A stretch of 15,187 bases of DNA from Armatimonadota bacterium (GTDB taxonomy: Bacteria > Armatimonadota > Fimbriimonadia > Fimbriimonadales > Fimbriimonadaceae), in assembly GCA_023428805.1 (NCBI GenBank), contig JAEYWW010000049.1, positions 1-15,187 on the forward strand, read 5' to 3'. The notes under the pieces are model-generated. The model worked only from the letters and a program-made list of their open reading frames with translations. It ran no database searches and was not told the DNA's origin. A program made the position numbers and the translations under genes. Numbering within the stretch: position 1 is the first letter of the stretch; every line of letters begins with the position of its first letter. Below, piece by piece: positions 6,462 to 14,174 of the stretch.

Positions 6462-8548
6462 ATCAATGGAAGCGGCCGGAGCTCCTCTTGCTCCTGATCG
6501 CCGCCTTTCTCTCGCCGATCATCGGCGGATCGGTCACAAGCACTCCCATGCCTTTTGCTTCGCCGCTGGGCATGATCACCGGCGATCCGGCATCTCCGGC
6601 GGGGACGCGCTTCTTTCTCTCACTCTTTGTCCTGGGCTCTCTGGCATTTTCGCTTTTTCGGATGCGGTCTGTGCCGATTCCACGAGGGCGCATCGGGCTT
6701 TTCCTCAGCGTGATGTTGGGCGCGCTGGCCTTTGCTGCGGTGATCTCCAGCTTTCAGGCTCAGAGCCTGGAGGCTCTCCTGGGCTGGTATTTGATCGTTG
6801 CGGCCTTCTTTGCTTCCATCGCCGCCGCCGGTCGAATCCAGGGGCCGACGGCAATTTGCGCCTTGGTCGCCGGGGCAGGAGGGATCACGGCTCTGCGTGG
6901 GATCATGGAGTATGCGGATCGCGCTGGGGTTGAACCGGGTTATCGCATCTTCGGCAACTGGAACAATCCGAATGCGCTCGCGGCGCTTCTGGCAATCCTG
7001 ATTCCGGTCGGCTTGTCGCTCATCGTCCAGAAGTCGCGTCCTCTGCAGGTGTTGGGGAGTGTCGCCACCCTCCTGATGTCCGTCGCTGCTGTCCTGACCC
7101 AATCCAAAGGCGGCATCCTCGCTCTGGGAGTTGGGCTGGCTGCCTGGGGGGTATTGCAGGTCGCGTGGACCAGGAAGGCGGCTGGCCTCGCGGCCTTGGT
7201 TGTCGTGCTCGCAGGCCTTGGTGGTGGAACGCTGTGGCAGTCGTCAGCAAAGGCTGCGGTCGGCGCGCAAGCTGGACTGCGCATCGCGGGCGGAGGAGCC
7301 GAGGCGGAGCAGTCGGCGGGATTTCGTTCTCTGCTATGGAAGTCGGCCATTGACCTCACTATCGCCAAACCCTATGGCTGGGGACCGGGGACATTTCGCT
7401 ACGAAAATGCTCGGACGGGCCGCCAGACCCTGACGGTTTATGCCCATCAAGCCTATCTGCAGCTTGCTGCTGAGGGCGGAGTGATCGCGCTGGGGATGCT
7501 TGTGATGGCGGCGGTTTTCTGGCTGGCGTCGGTGTTCCGAAAGTCGACGGCTTTGACTCCTGCTCAGAACTCGCTTCGCGCGGGAGTCGTGGGCGCGATC
7601 TTCGCTTTTGGAGCGAACGGTGTGGTCGAAAGCACCTTGTCCTATACCGGCATAGGAATCGTGGTGTTCATCCTGCTCGGAGTCGGTCTTCAACTGAGCT
7701 CTGATGGCACCGCGCCCGAGCTGATGCCGCAGGGAATGAGGCGCGCCATCGCGCTCCTGGCGTGCGCGTTGCCCATCCTCGGTTTTGCGTTTTTCATGAA
7801 TATCGAGAGCGGAAAGTCGGCGATGATGACGGCGGTTGCGGGCAAAGACACCGCGTCGATGGCCTCCGCCTCCGCATCTCTTGCCAGGAATGGTTTTGAT
7901 GGAGAATCCCTCTACTACGCGGGTTTCGGTGAGGTCTCCGATGCGGCGAAAAGGGAAGAATTGTGGCGCGGCGCGGCTGGCAAATGGCCGACGCCACGCG
8001 TGCAGCGCGCATTGGCCCGCCTGCTGGCTGAGAAGGGAAGCCTTTCCGAAGCGATCCTGATCACCAAGCAGGTTTTTGTGCGAGACCCCAATAATCTTCC
8101 GGGCTGGAAGCTGCTGATGGACCTGGAAATTCAAGATCAGAACGATCAGGGTGCTGAAGAAGCCGCACGCAAACTGGTTGCCATTGAGGGCACCACATCG
8201 TTCCAAATTCAATCGCTGCCAGAGCTTGTTCCCACCGAAACCTACGAAGCCAGGATATGGTTGTCAGGGCGGGAATCTGACACCAAGAGGAAGATTGAAC
8301 TGCTGGAACCAGCGGTTGAAGGCTACAAAAAGTATCTCCAGTTGACCGTTCCTCAGGTCAGGAAGTTTGCAGAAGGGGGTATTGATTACGGCGGAGAAAC
8401 CTTGGCGGATGCTCAGAGCAAGCTCGCGGCGGGCATCGAAGCTGCACGGCTTCTTGAATCTGCCTATCGCAAGGCTGGAGATCCATCTGGGGAGTCAACC
8501 GCTTCCGAATCTGTTCGGTTGCTGGAAGAGGCCGCTGCCGCCTTTTGA
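6440..8548 (+). CDS. O-antigen ligase / Wzy-like polytopic membrane protein with a soluble C-terminal domain
   Basis: The protein has 702 residues. The first ~455 form about ten or more hydrophobic segments. Between them lies the conserved Wzy_C/O-antigen-ligase loop at about 296-352 (LRSLLWKSAIDL, PYGWGPGTFRYEN, then YAHQAYLQLAAEGG). The His at residue 336 is in the place of the catalytic His of WaaL-type ligases, and Arg-rich stretches flank it. Residues ~455-702 are predicted soluble, helical and TPR-like (LARLLAEKGSLSEAILITKQ), as in several large O-antigen-ligase homologues. The role is polymerising or transferring a lipid-linked glycan at the periplasmic face, possibly including protein glycosylation. 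The start ATG overlaps the preceding glycosyltransferase by 22 bases. The last 85 bases overlap, tail to tail, the end of the PBP2 gene on the other strand. The exact role (ligase, polymerase or oligosaccharyltransferase) cannot be decided here. Confidence 0.85.
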   Translation: MENQESVNQWKRPELLLLLIAAFLSPIIGGSVTSTPMPFASPLGMITGDPASPAGTRFFLSLFVLGSLAFSLFRMRSVPIPRGRIGLFLSVMLGALAFAAVISSFQAQSLEALLGWYLIVAAFFASIAAAGRIQGPTAICALVAGAGGITALRGIMEYADRAGVEPGYRIFGNWNNPNALAALLAILIPVGLSLIVQKSRPLQVLGSVATLLMSVAAVLTQSKGGILALGVGLAAWGVLQVAWTRKAAGLAALVVVLAGLGGGTLWQSSAKAAVGAQAGLRIAGGGAEAEQSAGFRSLLWKSAIDLTIAKPYGWGPGTFRYENARTGRQTLTVYAHQAYLQLAAEGGVIALGMLVMAAVFWLASVFRKSTALTPAQNSLRAGVVGAIFAFGANGVVESTLSYTGIGIVVFILLGVGLQLSSDGTAPELMPQGMRRAIALLACALPILGFAFFMNIESGKSAMMTAVAGKDTASMASASASLARNGFDGESLYYAGFGEVSDAAKREELWRGAAGKWPTPRVQRALARLLAEKGSLSEAILITKQVFVRDPNNLPGWKLLMDLEIQDQNDQGAEEAARKLVAIEGTTSFQIQSLPELVPTETYEARIWLSGRESDTKRKIELLEPAVEGYKKYLQLTVPQVRKFAEGGIDYGGETLADAQSKLAAGIEAARLLESAYRKAGDPSGESTASESVRLLEEAAAAF

Positions 8549-9057
8549 TGCAGTTTGTCAAGCCAGAGCTTGACTACCTCTTTTCCGATGGGCGCGGCGA
8601 TTTCACCGCCATGACCAGAGCTTTCGACCAGCACGGCGATGGCGATTTTGGGGTTTTCGGCGGGAGCGAATCCCACGAACCACGAATGGGTTTGATTGCC
8701 GCGGCCATGTTCGGTGGAGCCTGTTTTGCCCGCCCAAGTCACGCCTGAAATTTGGGCTGATTTGGCTGTGCCGGATTCGATGACGTTGACGAGGGCGCGG
8801 CGAAGGGTGGACCAGAATTCAACAGGCGCGTCAAGATTGATCGCCTTCTCAATTTCTGTTTTCTTCAGTTGCGCTCCCAACTCTGGTGGCTGGACAGCCC
8901 TGACGAGGTGCGGCCTGTAGGCGAAGCCTCCATTCGCCACGACGGAGATGATTTGAGCCATTTGCAGCGGGGTGGTCCGCAGCTCACCTTGTCCAATCGC
9001 CATGTTGGCGGTATGTCCGGCAAACCAATTCTGCTTGGCCCTTTCCGCTTGTATGAA
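8464..9057 (-). pseudogene. PBP2 transpeptidase, C-terminal segment beyond the in-frame TAG
   Basis: The same frame as the N-terminal segment continues without a gap after the TAG at 9060-9058: FIQAERAKQNWFAGHTANMA, then IGQGELRTTPLQMAQ. This is the standard class B PBP text leading to the KTG motif at WAGKTGSTEHG (Lys535 of the uninterrupted numbering) and ends near residue 621 with TAG. The first Met in the segment is at 9003-9001 and has no Shine-Dalgarno. It would start in the middle of a conserved helix, so independent translation of a useful protein is unlikely. No active-site Ser is present here. It is needed to complete the transpeptidase fold. With the N-terminal segment it forms one gene, 8464-10329. 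Its final 85 bases overlap the convergent O-antigen-ligase-like gene. Confidence 0.8.
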
Positions 9058-9060
9058 CTA
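9058..9060 (-). other. In-frame amber (TAG) stop inside the PBP2 gene
   Basis: Codon 424 of a 621-codon PBP2 frame is TAG, in the context CCC-ACG-AGC-TAG-TTC-ATA. Homology-like text is continuous on both sides in the same frame (GERMALCPTS before, FIQAERAKQNW after), so it is a nonsense codon and not a frameshift. A single change from CAG, GAG, AAG, TGG, TCG, TTG or a Tyr codon would produce it. Confidence 0.9.
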
Positions 9061-10329
9061 GCTCGTGGGGCAGAGGGCCATCCTTTCGCCGGGCATATCA
9101 ATGCCTGTGAGTTCGCCGATGCCGAGTGTGTGCGCGGTATCCCCCAGGTTCTCGGCGCCTTGGGTTTCCGCGAGGTTGATGAAGTAGGAGTTGCACGATT
9201 TGGTCATCGCCATATAGAAGCTCAGAGCTCCCGCCGGATGGTTCTGACACTTGATCGTCCGATTGCCGATCTTGATTCCCCCGTTGCAGACTACGTGCTT
9301 GTTGAGATCGAGCTTATGCTGCACCGCCGCGCTGATCGCGTTCACGATTTTGAAAGTCGATCCCGGGGAGTATTCGCCTGCGACGGCCCGCTTAAATAGC
9401 GGCTTGTTGGGATCCTCGCTGAGCTTCTTGTAGTCGTCTTTGCTGATGCCGCCATCGAAGAGTGAGATGTCGAAGGTCGGCGCGCTGGCGAGAGCGAGCA
9501 CTTCTCCGGTGGTTGGATCGAGGGCGACCACCGCCCCGCGTCCGCTTGGAGTCGCCGCGAGTTTGTCCTGCGCGAGCTTCTGGAGATCCAAATCGAGGCT
9601 GAGTTGGAGATCGCTGCCCGCAACGGGCGCGCTTGCCGGGAGGCGTCGAATCTGCTGCCGGCGGGCGTTGACGATCATCTTCTCCTCGCCTGCGACCCCC
9701 ATCAGGTCCGTCTCATAGAGCTGCTCGATTCCGTCTCGACCGATGAATTCCGCTGGCTTGATGCCCTGTTCTCTCAGCTTCTTTTCGAGCACGTCGTTCG
9801 GCTTGCCGACATATCCCAGAACATGGGAAAGCGCGGTGTTGCTGACGACTTTGCGCATCGACCGGGTGTCCACCGCAAAGCCTGGCAGCCGCGCGCTGTT
9901 TTCGGCAATCTTTGTGGCCTGCTCGATGGAGATGCTGCCTGAATGGACGACGGTTGGCAGGTCGCGGGCCTGCTCCGCGTCCTTCAGACGATCCTTGATT
10001 TTTTTTGCATCAATGCCGAGAATCCGCGCGACTTCCTTGACGGCCTCCTCGTTGTCTTCCGCGATGCGAGGCACGCCCGTGACCACCCATTGCGGTCGCA
10101 CGAGAGCAAGAGGCCGTCCCTCACGATCGACAATTTCCCCTCTCGGTGCGAGTGTATCGACGGAGATTTCGCCTGTCTGATTAGCTTCAGCTTTCAGGTC
10201 CTCGGACGAGACGATTTGGATGTACCACAGCCGGGCAAAGAAGACCAGGAATGCGCTCAGAAGAATCGCCGGAATGAGCAGTTGGCGCAGATCAAGCGGA
10301 GTTTCTTCCGGGGCATGGATGACCGACAT
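9058..10329 (-). CDS. mrdA: Penicillin-binding protein 2 (class B), N-terminal segment ending at the in-frame TAG
   Basis: Class B PBPs cross-link peptidoglycan peptides; PBP2 does so for sidewall elongation with RodA. The 423 residues before the TAG contain one membrane anchor (about 16-36, LLIPAILLSAFLVFFARLWY). The dimerisation/pedestal region includes the family text APRGEIVDREGRPLA (about 61-75) and SHVLGYVGKP. The first half of the transpeptidase domain has the active-site SxxK as Ser324-Thr-Phe-Lys327 in YSPGSTFK and SxN as Ser378-Cys-Asn380 in MTKSCNSYF. The third motif, KTG, lies after the stop codon. As written, a truncated protein without KTG would be inactive. With readthrough or a sequence correction the full length is 621 residues, normal for the family. 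The start ATG is five bases after the PBP1a stop with no clear Shine-Dalgarno, suggesting coupling. A PBP3/FtsI-like assignment is less likely given the PBP2-type GIDMPGERM wording, but no rodA neighbour confirms it. Confidence 0.85.
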   Translation of the reverse strand: MSVIHAPEETPLDLRQLLIPAILLSAFLVFFARLWYIQIVSSEDLKAEANQTGEISVDTLAPRGEIVDREGRPLALVRPQWVVTGVPRIAEDNEEAVKEVARILGIDAKKIKDRLKDAEQARDLPTVVHSGSISIEQATKIAENSARLPGFAVDTRSMRKVVSNTALSHVLGYVGKPNDVLEKKLREQGIKPAEFIGRDGIEQLYETDLMGVAGEEKMIVNARRQQIRRLPASAPVAGSDLQLSLDLDLQKLAQDKLAATPSGRGAVVALDPTTGEVLALASAPTFDISLFDGGISKDDYKKLSEDPNKPLFKRAVAGEYSPGSTFKIVNAISAAVQHKLDLNKHVVCNGGIKIGNRTIKCQNHPAGALSFYMAMTKSCNSYFINLAETQGAENLGDTAHTLGIGELTGIDMPGERMALCPTS

Positions 10330-10334
10330 CGTAT

Positions 10335-12650
10335 CTAGCCGCGTCCGTGAATCTTGCAGACACCGCGCGGTTCATGTCCGGCTCGGTACTGACGGGTGAC
10401 CCGTTCCGGGCAGTAGAGGGAGGCCCGTGAGCCCGAATCGGCGCAAATTTCAACCGATACTCGGCTGGCTTCGGTTCCGCCGCCACCGGAAGTCCGGGAC
10501 TCTCCGCCTGTAGTTCCGCCACTCCCGCCCCCTGTCGTTGCGGGAGGATCAGCCTGCACGGGCGGATTGGTCTGGGTGGGAATCGGATCGTTGGGCACCA
10601 CCGGATCAGTTGTCGTGCTGGGAACGACGTCCTCGGTGGTCGGGCGCACCTCTTCCGGCTCTTCCTGCGGCTCATCAGGCGCCTCATCCGGTTTGCGGTC
10701 GCGGTCGTAGCCCAGGGAGTTCGGCAGGTTTCGCCGCTTTTCACCGAACTTGGCCTGAATCTGCTTCATGATGTCCGCCCAGATCGGACAGCTCACTTTT
10801 CCGCCCTCTGCGGCGGAGGACATCTCGTCATACTCAGCGCGGAATGTGCCGTTCTTCTGCTTGACAAGCTTCGGATTGCCGATCCACATGACGGCGATGT
10901 ACTTGTCTGTGTAGCCGCAGAACCAGGCGTCTTTATTGTCGGATGTCGTGCCAGTTTTGCCTCGAGCATTCGTGACTCCACTTGCGCGTCGGCCCGTTCC
11001 GCTAGTGACGACTCTGCGGAGGATGGTGTCCATGCCCTCCGCGTTGGCCGCCGCCATCGCATTTGAGTGGAATCGGGGCTGAACAGAATCGCCGCCCTCC
11101 GGGTAGACCACCTTGCCGGTGGGGTCGGTGATGCGGGTGATGGCGAATGCGGTGACCCGGCTTCCATGGTTCTGGAAGGTGCTGTATGCCTGGGCCATCT
11201 CAAGAGGAGTGACGTCGCTGGCGCCCAGGGCGAGAGAGTCGACGGCTTGCAGCTTGCTTTTGAAGCCGAGGTTGTTTCGGGCGTAGTCAACAACCTGGTA
11301 GGGTCCAACTTCCTGGATGGCGTGGGTTGCGGCTCGGTTGTAGCTGTTGGCCATTGCGAGCGAGACAGGCACATATCCCATAGCTCCTCCCCCTCGCACT
11401 GACTTCTTTCGTCCTCCACCCATATCAACAAGCGCGGTTGCGTTATTGACAGAACCTCCCGGCGACAATGTGCCGCGCTCAAAGGCGGTCGCGTAAACAA
11501 TCGGTTTGAACGACGATCCGGGCTGGCGCCCGCCCTGAGCGGCTTTGTTGAACTGGTTGGTGTTGTAGTCCTTGCCGCCCACCATCGCCAGGATGCGGCC
11601 CTCGTTGTCGAGAAGGACGAACGCTCCGTCGTTCACCCGGAGGCCCTTGTAGCGCCGGACCCCCGACTTGACGCCCTCATCCGCGATTTTTTGAGCTTCG
11701 TAGTTGAGTGTTGTTTCGACCGTGTATCCCCCAGTCGAGAGGTCGATGCCAAGGTCCTTTTTGACGATGTTCTCGACGAAATCGACAAAGTAGGGGGCGG
11801 ATTTGATGCCGGAAACCGTTCTTGGCCTGTCCTTTCGGAGCTTGACTTCCTCCTCACGAGCCTGGTCGTACTGCTCCTGCGTGATCATGTTCTCGTCGCG
11901 CATGAGCTTGAGCACGACGTTGCGGTTTTCAATGGCTTTCCGCAGGTCGTTGAAGGGATTTTCATCGCTCGGGCGACGGACGCATCGGGCGAGGAGCGCG
12001 GCTTCCGCAACTGTGAGCTGGTCGAGCGTTTTGCCAAAATAGACATCGGCGGCCGCGGAAATGCCGAATGCGCTCTCGCCATAGAAGACCTGGTTGAGAT
12101 AAAGCTCCAGAATCTGATCCTTGGTGAGCTGCTTCTCGATCATCGCCGCCAAGGCCATGTCCTTCATCTTGCGATCCATGGACTTTTCGGAGCTGGTGAA
12201 GACGCGTTTGGCGAGCTGCATCGTGATCGTGCTGCCGCCGGTCTGCCGCTTGCGTGAAAGAGCCTCAAATGCCACGCGGCCCATGGCGATGAGATCGACC
12301 CCGCCGTGATTGTAGAAGCGGACGTCCTCTGCCGCCAGGGTGGCATCAATCACCGTCTGGGGAACTTTCTCAATGGTGATGGGGCGGCGGTAGTCCGTCG
12401 CGATCTGGCGGAGGGTGACGCCGTCGGACGAGATGATCTGGCTGGGCGTCGTGATGATCGCGGCCATGCGATCCTGCAGGTCGGGGATGATGCGGGAGGC
12501 TTCGTTGAGCTTGTCCACGGCGTAAACCGTCCCCACGACCATCGCAGAATTAACGCCGATGAGGAAGACACACGCTGTCGCCTTAACCTTGCGCCTCCAA
12601 GAAGGCTTCCGCGAGGCTGAGCGGCTTGAAGAAGCTGCTGAACGCGCCAC
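10335..12650 (-). CDS. Class A penicillin-binding protein (PBP1a type), bifunctional glycosyltransferase/transpeptidase
   Basis: This bifunctional enzyme polymerises lipid II into glycan strands and cross-links them in the periplasm. Numbering from GTG 12650 (771 residues): basic cytoplasmic start; membrane anchor about 23-45; GT51 domain about 75-250 with catalytic Glu108 in LAAEDVRFYNHGG and RQTGGSTITMQLAKR; transpeptidase domain with Ser379 in PGSSFKP (SxxK), SYN at 436-438 and Lys565 in RGKTGTTSDN (KTG). The tail from about 640 is Pro/Thr/Gly-rich. It ends in a small three-Cys region (ICADSG, YCPERV, GVCKIHG), seen in other class A PBPs of non-model phyla and perhaps disulfide-bonded. An in-frame ATG at 12791 would overlap the upstream gene by 98 bases and add an un-family-like Ser/Arg-rich 47 residues, so I prefer GTG 12650. 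No strong Shine-Dalgarno is visible for either. It stops with TAG five bases before PBP2. Confidence 0.92.
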   Translation of the reverse strand: MARSAASSSRSASRKPSWRRKVKATACVFLIGVNSAMVVGTVYAVDKLNEASRIIPDLQDRMAAIITTPSQIISSDGVTLRQIATDYRRPITIEKVPQTVIDATLAAEDVRFYNHGGVDLIAMGRVAFEALSRKRQTGGSTITMQLAKRVFTSSEKSMDRKMKDMALAAMIEKQLTKDQILELYLNQVFYGESAFGISAAADVYFGKTLDQLTVAEAALLARCVRRPSDENPFNDLRKAIENRNVVLKLMRDENMITQEQYDQAREEEVKLRKDRPRTVSGIKSAPYFVDFVENIVKKDLGIDLSTGGYTVETTLNYEAQKIADEGVKSGVRRYKGLRVNDGAFVLLDNEGRILAMVGGKDYNTNQFNKAAQGGRQPGSSFKPIVYATAFERGTLSPGGSVNNATALVDMGGGRKKSVRGGGAMGYVPVSLAMANSYNRAATHAIQEVGPYQVVDYARNNLGFKSKLQAVDSLALGASDVTPLEMAQAYSTFQNHGSRVTAFAITRITDPTGKVVYPEGGDSVQPRFHSNAMAAANAEGMDTILRRVVTSGTGRRASGVTNARGKTGTTSDNKDAWFCGYTDKYIAVMWIGNPKLVKQKNGTFRAEYDEMSSAAEGGKVSCPIWADIMKQIQAKFGEKRRNLPNSLGYDRDRKPDEAPDEPQEEPEEVRPTTEDVVPSTTTDPVVPNDPIPTQTNPPVQADPPATTGGGSGGTTGGESRTSGGGGTEASRVSVEICADSGSRASLYCPERVTRQYRAGHEPRGVCKIHGRG

Positions 12651-12693
12651 TGTATGAATTATGACGTTTGGGGAAGTGTCCAGGCTCCCAAAA

Positions 12694-13722
12694 TCAGGCC
12701 TTGACTTTGTCGGCGAGCGACTTGAGATCGTTCTCTGAGAATTCTCCCATGAGCAAAAAACGGACTCCATCCGCCGACCAGACGTGGACATTGAACCGTC
12801 CGCCTGCCGCCGATTTGAACCTATCCGTATTGAATTCCCCTTTGATTTGATAGAAAGTCAGGCGGTTCTTTCCATTGGTGTAGGTCTGAGTGAGAACCTT
12901 GGTTTTCTGCTCAGAAATCGCCCTCACGCCGACCAGTTTGTATCCTGATGCCCCCTGAATCCGGTAGGGCTTGAGGCTGAGTTTTTCCGCGTGGGCTTTC
13001 AGATCATCCAGGAGCGTGACCAGTTTGTATCCGCTTGGGATTTTCAAACTAAAGAGGCTGTTGTCTATTGAGGGGTTGAACTGCACCCTCTTGTACTCAA
13101 AACCTCCCCACTCCTTCCCATTGGAGTCAAGGGCGGAGTGCTTCATGATGAAGGATCGCTTGGGTTCGATCCAGAACTTTTGAAAGACACGCCCGTCCTG
13201 CCCCGTCATTTGAAGCAGGCGAGTTCCGTATCCGGCAATTTTTCCTCCATCAGATTCGGAGAACTTGATCTCAAGTTTTCGCTCCCCGTTGTTTTGTCCT
13301 TCTCCACGCCCGCCGCGCCGCTGTGATCCATGGGACACGCCGGGAGCAGAACCGCTCGTTCCGAGGATGAAATTGAGCGCTTCATCCTGCCGTGGCGCCG
13401 ACTCACGGACGATCTTCAGGCTGGGAATAAGGTGAAGCCGCCGGTCTTTACTCTCAACAATGATCTGCCCGTTGAATCGGGAATCTCCCCGGAATTCACT
13501 GCGGATGGAGAGTTTGTCGCGCCAGATCCTTTCCGTAAATTTGATGGCGCCATCGCGCTGAGGCATCAGGACAGATCGTTCGCCGGTGAATTTGTAATTC
13601 GCCATCGCCCCAGCCACTTTCTTGAGCATGGGATGCATCTCATGCCGAGGCGGCCCCTGGCACCAGGCAGGCGCGGCCAGCACCGCAAGGAGAGTGCCGG
13701 ACAGGGCGAGGCGGCGGATCAT
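12694..13722 (-). CDS. RseB/MucB-like periplasmic sigma-factor regulator
   Basis: A 342-residue exported protein. The signal peptide is at about 1-22 (MIRRLALSGTLLAVLAAPAW). An N-terminal LolA/RseB-like beta domain spans about 35-230 (YKFTGERSVLM, FTERIWRDKLSIRSEFRG, GQIIVESKDRRLHLIPS) with a Gly/Arg/Asn-rich low-complexity insert near 133-147. A C-terminal domain at about 240-342 matches the MucB/RseB_C pattern, ending VHVWSADGVRFLLMGEFSEN and then DLKSLADKV. In Proteobacteria, RseB binds the periplasmic tail of the anti-sigma factor RseA and senses mislocalised lipopolysaccharide or proteins. The same job is inferred here from the neighbouring anti-sigma gene, with which it overlaps by four bases (ATGA, 13719-13722). 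No recognisable ribosome-binding site precedes it, fitting translational coupling. A stand-alone LolA-like carrier is the main alternative. Confidence 0.75.
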   Translation of the reverse strand: MIRRLALSGTLLAVLAAPAWCQGPPRHEMHPMLKKVAGAMANYKFTGERSVLMPQRDGAIKFTERIWRDKLSIRSEFRGDSRFNGQIIVESKDRRLHLIPSLKIVRESAPRQDEALNFILGTSGSAPGVSHGSQRRGGRGEGQNNGERKLEIKFSESDGGKIAGYGTRLLQMTGQDGRVFQKFWIEPKRSFIMKHSALDSNGKEWGGFEYKRVQFNPSIDNSLFSLKIPSGYKLVTLLDDLKAHAEKLSLKPYRIQGASGYKLVGVRAISEQKTKVLTQTYTNGKNRLTFYQIKGEFNTDRFKSAAGGRFNVHVWSADGVRFLLMGEFSENDLKSLADKVKA

Positions 13723-14174
13723 CGGGAGCGGTACGAGGCGAGTTCCACCGAGTAGCTCGGATCATACGGAGCCTGGACTCCGATGGCCACGGGGGCGAGA
13801 GCATCTTGGTGGAGATCGACCATCTTCTCCTCAATGGATTCGGTGTGGCGGGCCACAGTTCCCGGAGTGATCGTGCGCTGCGGGGCGGTGGTCGTCAGCA
13901 AAAGAAAAGCGCATCCAGCGGCGACGGGCGCGGCCATGGCGGGCAGCCAGCGGAGAAGCGTCTGACGCTTCTTCCGGGCCTGGGAAGCATGGGCCAGCTT
14001 GGCGTTGAGATCGCTGCGCCAGGCGAGGCTGGGCTGCTCCTCGGGAAGATCGCGGAGAATGGCCTGGCTCAGACGCGCGCTCTGGCTCTCCAGAGCTTCA
14101 TCGAGTCGGAGGGATTCTTCCGCCGTCAGCGGTCGCTCCTCCAAAACCTTCTTCATCAACATGCGATCATTCAT
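13719..14174 (-). CDS. Anti-sigma factor-like single-pass membrane protein
   Basis: A 151-residue protein with a cytoplasmic helical part (about 1-70: LTAEESLRLDEALESQSARL, basic ARKKRQ just before the membrane), one transmembrane helix at about 77-97 (LPAMAAPVAAGCAFLLLTT) and a periplasmic tail of about 50 residues. This is the topology of RseA-type anti-sigma factors, which hold the ECF sigma factor at the membrane until regulated proteolysis. The zinc-binding HxxxCxxC motif of ZAS anti-sigma factors is absent. The function is assigned mainly from position, directly between the sigma and RseB-like genes. Its ATG follows the sigma stop codon with no intervening base. GGAGG ten bases upstream (inside the sigma gene) can serve as ribosome-binding site. 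Confidence 0.75.
   Translation of the reverse strand: MNDRMLMKKVLEERPLTAEESLRLDEALESQSARLSQAILRDLPEEQPSLAWRSDLNAKLAHASQARKKRQTLLRWLPAMAAPVAAGCAFLLLTTTAPQRTITPGTVARHTESIEEKMVDLHQDALAPVAIGVQAPYDPSYSVELASYRSR

Noticed and set aside
7334..8212. 292-codon minus-strand ORF opposite the O-antigen-ligase-like gene
   Set aside because: Its composition (Arg/His/Gln-rich, no domain) is typical of an antisense shadow in GC-rich DNA; the plus strand has clear membrane segments and the Wzy_C loop.
8865..9101. A frameshift in PBP2, with a bridging ORF in another frame
   Set aside because: The segments on both sides of 9058 are in the same frame (442 codons between their Met positions), and the family-like text continues straight through the TAG. 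The other-frame ORF is an overlap artefact.
11691..12257. 188-codon plus-strand ORF opposite PBP1a
   Set aside because: It lies wholly within the GT51 and linker coding region of PBP1a and shows no motif of its own.
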